Assembly: GCA_944384025.1 (NCBI GenBank)
Contig: CALWRS010000001.1
Span: 1-64,000, forward strand
Direction of reading: 5' to 3'
DNA length: 64,000 bases
Source of the DNA: an uncultured Lachnospiraceae bacterium
Lineage (GTDB): Bacteria; Bacillota; Clostridia; Lachnospirales; Lachnospiraceae
In this document: positions 35,390 through 43,524 of the stretch, in pieces
Layout of the letters: each line of letters begins with the position of its first letter
Numbering within the stretch: the first letter of the stretch is position 1
Program-made: the position numbers and the translations under genes
Notes under the pieces: generated by a model
Told to the model about the DNA's origin: nothing
Database searches by the model: none
What the model saw: only the letters and a program-made list of their open reading frames with translations

Positions 35390-36284
35390 CTTCGCCTGTG
35401 TCCAAATACTTTTCAAACTGCTCGTCAATCGCGTTTTGAAATACAATTCCAAGAATCTCCGGGCCGGTGTGCGCGCCAATTGCGCAGCCAACCTGCGTTT
35501 TTAAGACGCCCTTTACGTGGAATTCCTCGGTCAATACTTGCGAAACAAATTCGCAAACAGCCGGGTCGGCGCCGTAGCAAACGCCAATCGTCTGGCGCTT
35601 CAAATCCGCGCCCTTTTCTTCCACCAGTTCCAGACAGCGCTTTACGGCGCGCTTAAATCCGCGCACTTTTTCTACGGCTTCTAGCTTGCCTTCTTCGGAA
35701 ACGATAATAATCGGCTTAATATCTAAAACCGTGCCAACTGTGGCGGAGGCGCGGCTTAGCCGCCCGCCCTTTGCAAGGTATTCAAGTGTTCCAACGGTAA
35801 CGGCGTGCTCCATATGTTCGCAGAAATAATACGCCGCCTGTATAAGCAGCTTATTTGGCGCGTGGTTTCGCTGCATTTGCAGCAGCTTGTAAACGACAAG
35901 CCCAAAGCCGATGGAAGCGCATTTGGAATCGACAATTGTCAATTTAAAGTCAGGGTACTCCTCCAGAATGTCTTTTTTGGCAAGCGTCGCCGCCTGAAAC
36001 GTTCCGGCAATTCCGGTGGAAAAGCAAATGTAGAGTACTTCGTCGCCCCGTTTTGCATACGGGAGAAAGTGCTCGTAAAACATGTACTGGCTGATGTGGT
36101 ACGTCCTAATCTGGGCCGCGCCCTCTTTTTGAATTCGGTAAAATTCATCGGGGAAGATGGTTTGCCTATCAAAGTAATCCTTCTCATCGATGACGACCGG
36201 AGTCGGAATAATATGCAGCCCGAATTCTTCGACAACGGACTGCGGAAGGTCGGAAGCGGAATCCGTAATAATGCAAAATGCCAT
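35361..36284 (-). CDS. DegV-family fatty-acid-binding protein
   Basis: The 307-aa protein begins ITDSASDLP, the fatty-acid head-group site of DegV/FakB proteins, and continues with CFSTGIAGTFQAA, DSKCASIGFGL and VGTLEYLAKGGRLS. FakB proteins present fatty acids to the kinase FakA; no fakA is nearby. AAGGAG precedes the ATG. It is transcribed leftward from its own promoter and its 3' end overlaps the foldase gene. Confidence 0.9.
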   Translation of the reverse strand: MAFCIITDSASDLPQSVVEEFGLHIIPTPVVIDEKDYFDRQTIFPDEFYRIQKEGAAQIRTYHISQYMFYEHFLPYAKRGDEVLYICFSTGIAGTFQAATLAKKDILEEYPDFKLTIVDSKCASIGFGLVVYKLLQMQRNHAPNKLLIQAAYYFCEHMEHAVTVGTLEYLAKGGRLSRASATVGTVLDIKPIIIVSEEGKLEAVEKVRGFKRAVKRCLELVEEKGADLKRQTIGVCYGADPAVCEFVSQVLTEEFHVKGVLKTQVGCAIGAHTGPEILGIVFQNAIDEQFEKYLDTGEATSHPKAPD

Positions 36285-36331
36285 AGCTTCGTATCTCCTT
36301 TTGAATCCGCAAAGCGAAATGCAATAGGATA

Positions 36332-36360
36332 AGTATAGCAGAAATCGGAAGCGGAAACAA
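36332..36360 (-). promoter_or_regulatory. SigA-type promoter for the DegV gene
   Basis: On the minus strand TTGTTT (36360-36355) and TATACT (36337-36332) are separated by 17 bp. Confidence 0.6.
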
Positions 36361-36398
36361 TTTTTTTTCTGAAAAAAAGGAAAAGTAACGCCGCCAAC

Positions 36399-36428
36399 TC
36401 GACAGCAGCGCGTGCGGTATGATATAAT
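36399..36428 (+). promoter_or_regulatory. SigA-type promoter for the metY-like gene
   Basis: TATAAT (36423-36428) is preceded by an extended -10 TGA and by TCGACA (36399-36404) at 18 bp. No riboswitch fits in the 40-nt leader. Confidence 0.65.
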
Positions 36429-36469
36429 TCGCGCATAGGAGCGGATCTTGAATGGTTATGGAGGCAAAA

Positions 36470-37753
36470 ATGGATAATTACAGTTTAGAAACTATATGTG
36501 TGCAGGGAGGCTACACGCCCGGAAATGGCGAGCCAAGACAGATTCCCATTATTCAAAGCACAACGTTTAAGTACGATACAAGCGAAGACATGGGGAAGCT
36601 GTTTGATTTGGAGGCGGAGGGGTATTTTTACAGCCGTTTGCAAAACCCGACCAACGACTACGTAGCAAAGAAAATTTGCGAGTTAGAAGGCGGCACGGCG
36701 GCGATGCTTACGTCTTCCGGACAGGCCGCGAACTTCTTTGCGGTATTTAACATTGCGGGCTGCGGAGATCACGTCGTAGCGTCTAGCACCATTTACGGAG
36801 GCACTTACAACCTCTTTGCGGTTACGATGAAAAAGATGGGCATAGACTTTACGTTTGTAGACCCGAATTGCAGCGAAGAAGAGTTAAACGCAGCCTTTCG
36901 CGAAAATACAAAGGCGATGTTTGGCGAGACGATTGCCAACCCGGCGCTTACGGTACTTGATATTGAAAAGTTTGCGAAGGTTGCGCATGCGCACGGCGTT
37001 CCGCTTATTGTGGACAATACGTTTGCGACGCCGGTAAACTGTCGCCCGATTTCGTGGGGCGCAGACATCGTTACGCATTCCACAACAAAATACATGGACG
37101 GACATGCGGCCGGTATTGGCGGCTGTATTGTAGACGGCGGCACGTTTGACTGGAGCCGCTACCCGGAGCGCTACCCGGGACTTTGCACGCCGGACGAGAG
37201 TTATCACGGCATTACGTATGTGGAGAAATTTGGCGTTGGCGGCGCGTTTATTACAAAAGCAACCGCACAGCTAATGCGCGATTTTGGTGCGGTGCAGTCC
37301 CCGCAGACCGCATTTTTGCTGAATATGGGATTGGAGAGCTTGCATGTGCGCATGAAAAAGCATTGCGAAAACGGACAGGCAGTAGCTGAGTTTTTAAACG
37401 GACACGAGAAAATCGCTTATGTGAACTATTGCGGCCTTGCATCGGATCCGTATCATGCGCTTGCGCAAAAATATTTGCCAAACGGCTCCTGCGGCGTTGT
37501 CAGCTTTGGCGTAAAGGGCGGCAGAAAGGCGGCGGAGACGTTTATGAAGCACCTGAAGCTGTGCGCGATTGAGACGCACGTAGCGGATGCTAAAACGTGC
37601 TGCCTGCATCCGGCCAGCGCAACGCACCGGCAGATGACCGACGAACAGCTTGCAGCCTGCGGTGTTTATCCGGATCTTGTGCGCTGCTCCTGCGGACTGG
37701 AAAATGCAGAAGATTTGATTGCGGACCTTGCACAGGCTCTGGCGCACATTTAA
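36470..37753 (+). CDS. O-acetylhomoserine sulfhydrylase-type PLP enzyme
   Basis: The 427-aa enzyme belongs to the Cys/Met metabolism PLP family. LETICVQGGYTP, RLQNPTND, SSGQAANFF, VDNTFATP and the PLP-lysine segment THSTTKYMDGH are visible. The length and the ending CGLENAEDLIADL favour a MetY-type O-acetylhomoserine sulfhydrylase, which makes homocysteine, the MetH substrate. The ATG at 36470 has GGAGG at good spacing; an upstream ATG at 36452 is possible. A small HD-domain gene follows 14 bp downstream. Confidence 0.88.
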   Translation: MDNYSLETICVQGGYTPGNGEPRQIPIIQSTTFKYDTSEDMGKLFDLEAEGYFYSRLQNPTNDYVAKKICELEGGTAAMLTSSGQAANFFAVFNIAGCGDHVVASSTIYGGTYNLFAVTMKKMGIDFTFVDPNCSEEELNAAFRENTKAMFGETIANPALTVLDIEKFAKVAHAHGVPLIVDNTFATPVNCRPISWGADIVTHSTTKYMDGHAAGIGGCIVDGGTFDWSRYPERYPGLCTPDESYHGITYVEKFGVGGAFITKATAQLMRDFGAVQSPQTAFLLNMGLESLHVRMKKHCENGQAVAEFLNGHEKIAYVNYCGLASDPYHALAQKYLPNGSCGVVSFGVKGGRKAAETFMKHLKLCAIETHVADAKTCCLHPASATHRQMTDEQLAACGVYPDLVRCSCGLENAEDLIADLAQALAHI

Positions 37754-37767
37754 GAAAGGAAAGCGTT

Positions 37768-38424
37768 ATGACATACGAACAGATCCGCTCCAACCCTGCC
37801 GTAAGAGCTTATATAAAAATGGGAAACGACAAGCTGGGCGTTTTAGGTTACACCGACCACTCGGAAGCGCATTGCGCTCTTGTAGCGGAACGCGCGGGCG
37901 AAATTTTGCGGCGGTTTGGACATTCCGAGGAGGAAATTGAGATTGTAAAAATTGCAGGTTTTTTGCACGATATCGGCAATGCTATAAACCGCAGCCATCA
38001 CGCGGAGTACGGTGCGCTGCTGGCGAACCAGCTGCTTATGCAAACCGACCTTTCCACACAAGACTGCGTGGAGATTGTCTCGTGCATCGGAAACCACGAC
38101 GAGTCTACGGGCGGCGCATTTGACGCAATTTCTGCGGCGCTTATTATTGCCGATAAAACGGACGTGCGCAGAAATCGTGTGCGCACGAGAGAACTCTCGG
38201 CGTTTGACAAGCACGACCGAGTAAATTATGCCGTTACCAAAGCGGAGCTTGTACTTTTGCCGGAAGAAAAGAAGATATGCTTACAGCTTCAGCTGGACGA
38301 GAGCATCTGTACGATGTTCGAGTACTTTGAGATCTTTCTGGGTCGGATGCTGATGTGCCGCAAAGCGGCGGAAATGCTTGGCGCGCAGTTTCGGCTGACG
38401 GCAAACGGCGGAAAAATTATTTAG
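37768..38424 (+). CDS. HD-domain phosphohydrolase
   Basis: The 218-aa protein has a full HD motif set: HSEAHCALVAERAGEIL, then GFLHDIGNA, NHDES and ADKTD. This predicts a metal-dependent phosphohydrolase, possibly on a nucleotide. The substrate is not readable from the sequence. AGAAAGGAAAG precedes the ATG; the longer frame from 37597 runs antisense-like inside the upstream gene. It appears co-transcribed with the sulfhydrylase gene and overlaps the convergent methyltransferase by eight bases. Confidence 0.85.
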   Translation: MTYEQIRSNPAVRAYIKMGNDKLGVLGYTDHSEAHCALVAERAGEILRRFGHSEEEIEIVKIAGFLHDIGNAINRSHHAEYGALLANQLLMQTDLSTQDCVEIVSCIGNHDESTGGAFDAISAALIIADKTDVRRNRVRTRELSAFDKHDRVNYAVTKAELVLLPEEKKICLQLQLDESICTMFEYFEIFLGRMLMCRKAAEMLGAQFRLTANGGKII

Positions 38425-39562
38425 GCGAAAGCAAGCGCCATAAGGTGGGAATCACGCGGAACTCTTCCATAGCGGTTTCCACCTCTTTTTTTGCCTTTTC
38501 TTTTAGTGCCGCAGGAAGCATCGGAGCGCGCATTGCGCGAATCATAATGTTTTTTGGCGTATGCGAAAAGTCCACGAATTCTAGCAGCTGGGTTTTATAG
38601 CCGTGCGCCGTTAAGAGGTTTGCGCGAATTGCGTCCGTTAAAAGGGCGCTAAAGCGCTCCTGCACAATGCCGTAGCGGTTGAAAATCGCCAGATGCTCTG
38701 CGCGAAGCTGCCGGTTTAGCTCATGCTGGCAGCAGGGGACGGAGAAGATAAATTTGGCCTTCCAGCAAACCGCGTGGTACAAAGCGTAATCGGTCGCCGT
38801 GTCGCATGCGTGAAGCGAAACGACCATATCCACGGGAAACGGCGCGTTAAAATAGAGGATATCGCCAAGCTGAAAACGCAGCTTTTCGTAGCCGTATTTT
38901 TTAGCGGCGTCGTTGCACTTTTGAATGACGTCTTCTTTTAAGTCTAGTCCAAGAATTTCTGCGTCGATGCCCCGGATTTTGGTCAAATAGTAATAAAGCA
39001 CAAACGTCAGATACGATTTCCCGCAGCCAAAGTCGATAATGCGCAAACTCTTTGGCGGACGCTCCTTTAGCGTGTCGTCAATCATCTCCAAAAACCGGTT
39101 GATTTGCCGGTACTTATCCTGCATAGCGTTTACGACTTTGCCTTCTGCGGTAAAAATTCCCATGTCCACAAGCGGGGCAACCGACGTTCCTTCTTCAAGG
39201 ATATACTGCTTTTTACGGTTGTGCGCAGTGCAGTCTTTGGGCGCGTTTTTTGCCGGGTGCGTTTGCAAGCAGGGGCGGCCTTTTCGCGAGAGAAGCAGGG
39301 CGTACTCTTTTGTGTCGGTAAAAGCGTGCAGCTGCAAAAACTGCGACGAAAGCAGCGCATGGCAGCGTGCAAAAAGCGCTTCAAAGGGCAGGTTTTCGTG
39401 GAAAACCTGTGTCTTTGTATACTGCGCAAGCTGGTATGCGTCGCCTTTTTTCGCAATGACAATTCGCTTTCGCTCTTCCGCTTTGTCCGCCGGTTTGCTA
39501 AGGACAATCCTGTATGGGCGATTTGAAAAAATTTTTTCCAAAAGTTCCGCCAGTTCGTTCAT
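38417..39562 (-). CDS. Class I SAM-dependent methyltransferase
   Basis: The 381-aa protein has a Rossmann methyltransferase domain from about residue 170: IIDFGCGKSYLTFVLYYYL is motif I, followed by GLDLKEDVI, then SLHACDTATDYAL, and a late VPCCQHELN. The N-terminal 160 residues are a separate domain. The pattern resembles the RNA- or small-molecule-modifying family related to eukaryotic GSTCD. The substrate is unknown. The ATG at 39562 has GAGGGAG upstream; the longer frame to 39724 crosses the promoter. Confidence 0.85.
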   Translation of the reverse strand: MNELAELLEKIFSNRPYRIVLSKPADKAEERKRIVIAKKGDAYQLAQYTKTQVFHENLPFEALFARCHALLSSQFLQLHAFTDTKEYALLLSRKGRPCLQTHPAKNAPKDCTAHNRKKQYILEEGTSVAPLVDMGIFTAEGKVVNAMQDKYRQINRFLEMIDDTLKERPPKSLRIIDFGCGKSYLTFVLYYYLTKIRGIDAEILGLDLKEDVIQKCNDAAKKYGYEKLRFQLGDILYFNAPFPVDMVVSLHACDTATDYALYHAVCWKAKFIFSVPCCQHELNRQLRAEHLAIFNRYGIVQERFSALLTDAIRANLLTAHGYKTQLLEFVDFSHTPKNIMIRAMRAPMLPAALKEKAKKEVETAMEEFRVIPTLWRLLSPK

Positions 39563-39597
39563 AAATAGCTCCCTCTTCGTCTTAATCTCTAGAATGT

Positions 39598-39627
39598 ATC
39601 GTACCACAGGCAAAAAAGCGCTGTCAA
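39598..39627 (-). promoter_or_regulatory. SigA-type promoter for the methyltransferase gene
   Basis: On the minus strand TTGACA (39627-39622) and TACGAT (39603-39598) are separated by 18 bp. Confidence 0.6.
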
Positions 39628-39659
39628 CGCAGCAAATTTGAAGAAAATGAAAAAATGTG

Positions 39660-39688
39660 TTGACAGGAAGACGTTTCGGTGCTAAAGT
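39660..39688 (+). promoter_or_regulatory. SigA-type promoter for amt
   Basis: TTGACA (39660-39665) and TAAAGT (39683-39688) are spaced by 17 bp. Transcription would start near 39695, directly before a terminator hairpin. Confidence 0.65.
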
Positions 39689-39703
39689 ACCAAAAAAAGC
39701 AAA

Positions 39704-39736
39704 GGCGCTTTGGAGATTTTCCAAAGCGCCCTTTTT
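39704..39736 (+). terminator. Terminator hairpin in the amt leader
   Basis: GGCGCTTTGGA and TCCAAAGCGCC form a perfect 11-bp stem with loop GATTT and a CTTTTT tail, between the promoter and the amt start. A second hairpin, TTTCGTTTC/GAAACGAAA, follows. The first hairpin suggests premature termination or attenuation of amt. Confidence 0.75.
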
Positions 39737-39780
39737 CGTTTCCTGCGAAACGAAAAAGACAAGGGAGGGAGGAAACTCTT

Positions 39781-41514
39781 ATGTACTCATCAACAGACGT
39801 TTTATGGGTCCTTGTCGGAACGATTCTTGTGTTTTTCATGCAGGCGGGCTTTGCGCTTTGTGAAGCGGGTCTTACGCGGGCAAAAAACACGGGCAACATT
39901 CTGATGAAAAACATGATGGACTTTTGTATCGGCACCCCGTGCTATTGGCTGGTAGGCTTCGGCTTGATGTTTGCCGGCGCAGGCCCGTTTATCGGCGGCT
40001 TTGATCCGCTTATTCGCGGCGACTACGACTTTGGCACACTGCCTACTTGGTGCTACGCAATCTTCCAGACAGTGTTCTGCGCAACGGCGGCAACAATCGT
40101 TTCCGGTTCCATGGCGGAGCGTACAAACTTCAAGGCTTACTGTATTTACAGTGCGGCAATCAGCCTTTTGGTTTACCCGATTTCCGGACACTGGATTTGG
40201 GGCGGCGGCTGGCTTTCGGAAATGTCGTTCCACGACTTTGCCGGTTCCACGTGCGTACATATGGTGGGCGGTCTTACAGCCTGCCTTGGCGCGGCAATGC
40301 TTGGGCCGCGTATCGGAAAGTATGACAAAAACGGAAAGCCAAAAGCGATTCCGGGACACAATATTACGGCGATGGCGCTTGGCGTATTTATCCTTTGGTT
40401 CTGCTGGTTCGGATTTAACGGCGGCTCGACCGTTGCGATGTCTACGGACGCAGATATGACGCTTGCTTCGCTTGTTATGTTTAACACCAACCTTGCGGCG
40501 GCAGTCGCTACGGTTGTAGCTATGATCTTTACCTGGATTCGTTACGGAAAACCGGACGTTTCCATGACGTTTAACGCGGCGCTTGCCGGACTTGTAGCCA
40601 TTACGGCTCCTTGCGACTGCGTTACGCCGGTTGGCGCGTTCTTCATCGGCCTTGTAGCCGGCGTTATCGTAGTAATCTCCGTTGAGTTCTTCGATAAGGT
40701 TGCAAAAATTGACGACCCGGTCGGCGCATTATCCGTTCATATGGTAAACGGTATTTGGGGAACGCTTGCCGTAGGTTTGTTTAGTGACGGCGGCAACGGC
40801 GTTGCAAAAGGTCTTTTCTACGGCGGCGGCGTAAAGCAGCTTGGCGTACAGGCGCTTGGTATCGTATCCGTTGCAGCATACGTGCTGATTGTTATGTTTA
40901 TTATCTTCAAGCTGATTGACTTAACGATTGGTCTTCGCGTACCTGCTAAGATTGAAATTGACGGTCTGGATATTCACGAGCACGGTTTGACTTCCGCATA
41001 CGCAGGCTTTGCCATCAGCGACGTAACCGGTCTTGAGATGGATGTGAACGACAACACGGACCTTGGCGAGGACAGCTACGAAAAGGCTTCCGCAGCGCAG
41101 GTAGATGCGGCAGTTAAAGTAACGCGCCAGACGACGACGGTTGACGGCGTTTGCGACACAGGCATGTACAAGGTAAGCATCATTTGCCGGCTTTCGAAAT
41201 TTGACGCTTTGAAGACGGCGCTTAACGACCTTGGCGTTACCGGTATTACGATGACGCAGGTTATGGGCTGCGGCGTTCAAAAGGGCGCCGGAGAGAAATA
41301 CCGCGGCGTTGAGATGGACGTAAACCTGCTTCCGAAAGTAAAAGTGGAAGTTGTTGTCAGCAAGATTCCGGTAGATTCCGTAATCGAAGCGGCGAAAAAA
41401 GCGCTGTACACCGGACATATCGGCGACGGCAAGATTTTCGTCTACAACGTAGCAAAGGTTGTCAAAGTGCGTACCGGAGAAGAAAACTTCGCGGCGCTTC
41501 AAGACGTAGAGTAA
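39781..41514 (+). CDS. amt: Ammonium transporter fused to a C-terminal PII (GlnK) domain
   Basis: The 577-aa protein begins with an Amt channel of about eleven helices (residues 1-410). FALCEAGLTRAKN, VSGSMAERTNFKAY, the first pore His in VHMVGG and the second in VHMVNGIWG are visible. A linker of about 50 residues leads to a PII domain (about 462-570) with MGCGVQKGAGEKYRGVEM and LLPKVKVEVVV. Tyr507 matches the E. coli Tyr46 position, but the uridylylated Tyr51 is Met512 here. The domain should therefore sense effectors without that modification and gate the channel in cis. GGGAGGGAGG precedes the ATG; the frame from 39679 crosses the leader terminator. Confidence 0.92.
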   Translation: MYSSTDVLWVLVGTILVFFMQAGFALCEAGLTRAKNTGNILMKNMMDFCIGTPCYWLVGFGLMFAGAGPFIGGFDPLIRGDYDFGTLPTWCYAIFQTVFCATAATIVSGSMAERTNFKAYCIYSAAISLLVYPISGHWIWGGGWLSEMSFHDFAGSTCVHMVGGLTACLGAAMLGPRIGKYDKNGKPKAIPGHNITAMALGVFILWFCWFGFNGGSTVAMSTDADMTLASLVMFNTNLAAAVATVVAMIFTWIRYGKPDVSMTFNAALAGLVAITAPCDCVTPVGAFFIGLVAGVIVVISVEFFDKVAKIDDPVGALSVHMVNGIWGTLAVGLFSDGGNGVAKGLFYGGGVKQLGVQALGIVSVAAYVLIVMFIIFKLIDLTIGLRVPAKIEIDGLDIHEHGLTSAYAGFAISDVTGLEMDVNDNTDLGEDSYEKASAAQVDAAVKVTRQTTTVDGVCDTGMYKVSIICRLSKFDALKTALNDLGVTGITMTQVMGCGVQKGAGEKYRGVEMDVNLLPKVKVEVVVSKIPVDSVIEAAKKALYTGHIGDGKIFVYNVAKVVKVRTGEENFAALQDVE

Positions 41515-41520
41515 AAATTC

Positions 41521-41557
41521 AAAAAAATGGCGTGGTTTTTGTGACCGCGCCATTTTT
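41521..41557 (+). terminator. Terminator after amt
   Basis: AAAATGGCGTGG and CCGCGCCATTTTT pair with one G-T wobble, ending in a T-run. Confidence 0.8.
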
Positions 41558-41652
41558 GTCGTTTGAGAAAGTGCCGGAAGATGGGTATAAAATCCAGCGG
41601 TTTACAGATAATAGCTCCACAAATGGAAAAGCACTGTAGACGGAGGCATTTT

Positions 41653-42198
41653 ATGAAAGCGACAGGAATAGTGAGAAGAATCGACGATTTGGGGCGGGTT
41701 GTAGTGCCGAAGGAAATCCGAAGAACTTTGCGCATTCGCGAGGGCGACCCGATTGAAATATTTACGAACCGAGAAGGCGAGATTATTCTGAAAAAATATT
41801 CCCGCGTAGGCGAAATGACGGAATTTGCCAAGTCTTATGCGGAGGCAGTAGCGCAGACGCTCGGGCATATTGTGGTGATTGCCGATACCGATCAGATTGT
41901 AGCCGTGAGCGGGGCTGCAAAAAAAGAGTGGCTGCAAAAGCCTTTAAGCCGCGAATTTGAAAACACGCTTTATAATCGCGAGACCGTTGTTGCGACAAAG
42001 GAGGAGCAGGGATTTGTTCCAATCTCGGAAGAAATTTCCGACGTTTTAAGCGAAGTGATTGTGCCGATTGTCAGCGAAGGCGACGCTATTGGCGCGTTTT
42101 TAATCGTAAGCCGGGAGGCAAAAGTTCGTCTGGGAGAGACCGAGACGAAAGTCGCAAGCGCGGCGGCTTCGTTTCTTGGAAAGCAGATGGAGGGCTGA
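41653..42198 (+). CDS. spoVT: Stage V sporulation protein T
   Basis: The 181-aa regulator has an AbrB-type swapped-hairpin DNA-binding domain (residues 1-50: MKATGIVRRIDDLGRVVVPKEIRR-type start, REGDPIEIF). A GAF-like effector domain follows (about 55-180). SpoVT tunes SigG-dependent genes in the forespore. CGGAGG lies before the ATG at 41653; the frame extending to 41563 has no SD. The gene lies between amt and hup. In Bacillus it directly follows mfd. Confidence 0.92.
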   Translation: MKATGIVRRIDDLGRVVVPKEIRRTLRIREGDPIEIFTNREGEIILKKYSRVGEMTEFAKSYAEAVAQTLGHIVVIADTDQIVAVSGAAKKEWLQKPLSREFENTLYNRETVVATKEEQGFVPISEEISDVLSEVIVPIVSEGDAIGAFLIVSREAKVRLGETETKVASAAASFLGKQMEG

Positions 42199-42265
42199 AA
42201 ACCGGTGAAAAGCAGGCGAAAACGTGAAAATTGGAAGAAAAAAAGCGGAATCTCTGCAATTATGC

Positions 42266-42294
42266 TTGACAATGCTAAGCTTAACCATTATAAA
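42266..42294 (+). promoter_or_regulatory. SigA-type promoter for hup
   Basis: TTGACA (42266-42271) and TATAAA (42289-42294) are spaced by 17 bp. The leader holds two hairpins: GTCTGC/GCAGAC (42319-42334), and TGTAT/ATACA with a TTCG loop (42349-42362) that abuts the SD AGGAGG. Confidence 0.75.
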
Positions 42295-42375
42295 TTAAGC
42301 TAGAGTGTCATGCTTGCGGTCTGCTAGGGCAGACGGCGCAAATTTTATTGTATTTCGATACAGGAGGATGTAGTA

Positions 42376-42651
42376 ATGAATAAGACGGAATTGATCGCAG
42401 CAATTGCAGAGAAGGCAGGCGTAAAGAAGGAAGACGCAAAGAACATGGTTGACGCGTTTATCTCTATCGTTACGGATGAAGTAGCTGCCGGAGAAAAGGT
42501 TGCCCTCGTTGGCTTTGGTACGTTTGAGGTTACGGAAAGACCTGCAAGAACGGGCCGGAATCCGCTGACCGGAGAAGACATCTCTATCGCTGCAAGCAAG
42601 CAGCCGAAATTCAAGGCCGGCAAGCTTTTAAAGGAAGCGGTAAACGCATAA
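42376..42651 (+). CDS. hup: HU family nucleoid protein
   Basis: The 91-aa protein has the HU fold: MNKTELIAAIAEKAGVKKEDA at the dimer helices and GFGTFEV...RPARTGRNPLTGE in the DNA-binding arm, with the intercalating Pro in RNP. It compacts DNA. AGGAGG precedes the ATG. It has its own promoter and terminator, as expected for a highly expressed gene. Confidence 0.95.
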   Translation: MNKTELIAAIAEKAGVKKEDAKNMVDAFISIVTDEVAAGEKVALVGFGTFEVTERPARTGRNPLTGEDISIAASKQPKFKAGKLLKEAVNA

Positions 42652-42657
42652 GTCCGG

Positions 42658-42719
42658 TTAAAACAAAGACAGTTCAGGGAGAGACGCCGGAAAAAGGTGG
42701 GCTCTCCCCTTTGTTTTAA
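42658..42719 (+). terminator. Terminator after hup
   Basis: Outer arms TTAAAACAAAG and CTTTGTTTTAA (42658-42668, 42709-42719) enclose an inner GGGAGAG/CTCTCCC stem. The T-rich outer arm acts as the tail. Confidence 0.8.
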
Positions 42720-42744
42720 GAAATGAAAATTACGGGAGAACGGC

Positions 42745-42984
42745 ATGAGGCTGGATAAATTTTTAAAAGTTTCGCGGTTAATCAAACGGCGCACCGTCGC
42801 GAACGAAGCGTGCGACGCGGGGCGCGTGAAAATAAACGGCAAAGTTGCGAAAGCGTCTGCGGAAGTGAAAGTAGGAGACGTGTTGGAGATTGCCCTTGGA
42901 ACGCGGGAGGTCCGGGTAGAGGTTACGGAGATTTTGGCGACGACGAAAAAAGAAGAGGCAAAGGAAATGGTTCGGTATTTGTAA
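42745..42984 (+). CDS. rqcP: S4-domain RNA-binding protein RqcP
   Basis: The 79-aa protein is a single S4 domain ([31 protein letters not shown]). In Bacillus RqcP (YabO) helps add Ala tails on stalled 50S subunits with RqcH, and the gene sits just before yabP as here. A generic S4 protein of Hsp15 type is the alternative, but the neighbours support RqcP. The 175-bp repeat lies between it and yabP. Confidence 0.88.
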   Translation: MRLDKFLKVSRLIKRRTVANEACDAGRVKINGKVAKASAEVKVGDVLEIALGTREVRVEVTEILATTKKEEAKEMVRYL

Positions 42985-43023
42985 GCTTTTCGCATAATTT
43001 TCAGGCATCGGCATAAAGTCTAT

Positions 43024-43198
43024 CAGATGGGAGATGCCCCCCGCCTCTATAGGCGATGGGTAACAAATTTGTATCAGTGGCGGGTGTCAATCCCCCATCT
43101 GATATACGCTCCGCGGGGATGCGCAGGGATTCGGATAGGAATTATGTCGGCAAAAGCCGACCCGAATCCCGCGCCAAGACTCGCGAGCGAGTCTTGAA
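43024..43198. repeat. 175-bp structured repeat, copy 4
   Basis: This is a single full-length copy, same length as copies 1 and 2, with roughly nine differences from copy 1. Outer arms TATCAGATGGG (43021-43031) and CCCATCTGATA (43094-43104) pair perfectly, the inner stem is a perfect GTCGGC/GCCGAC, and AAGACTCGC/GCGAGTCTT is unchanged. It lies between rqcP and yabP. Confidence 0.95.
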
Positions 43199-43224
43199 TG
43201 TGAAAAAGCGATGGGAGGAGCACG

Positions 43225-43518
43225 GTGCCAAGTATAGAAGCATCAAAATCAAACGCGGGGCACAGTTTGCTGCTTAGCGACCGCAAGCTTTTGGAACTAA
43301 AGGGAGTAAACGATGTTCGGGCTTTTGACGAGACGGAGGTTATGCTGGAGACGGAGCTTGGAATGCTTCTTGTGCGCGGGAAAAATTTGCAGGTTCGGCG
43401 GCTGACGCTTGAGCAGGGCGAAATGTCTTTAGAAGGGGACATTGAAGGCCTTATCTATTCGCAAAAAGTCGGAAGGAAGAAGTCGGGCGAATCGACCATC
43501 CGGCGGCTGTTTGGGTAA
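43225..43518 (+). CDS. yabP: Sporulation protein YabP
   Basis: The 97-aa protein belongs to the YabP/YqfC family required for spore cortex formation. LSDRKLLELKGVNDVRAFDE at the start and GEMSLEGDIEGLIYS near the end are typical. GTG 43225 is the start, with GGGAGGAG upstream. The repeat element ends 26 bp before the start codon. The next gene is yabQ, as in Bacillus. Confidence 0.9.
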   Translation: MPSIEASKSNAGHSLLLSDRKLLELKGVNDVRAFDETEVMLETELGMLLVRGKNLQVRRLTLEQGEMSLEGDIEGLIYSQKVGRKKSGESTIRRLFG

Positions 43519-43524
43519 GCGCGT

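Noticed and set aside
43056..43277. 73-aa ORF across repeat copy 4 and the yabP start
   Set aside because: It is repeat-encoded, has no SD and overlaps the yabP start in another frame.
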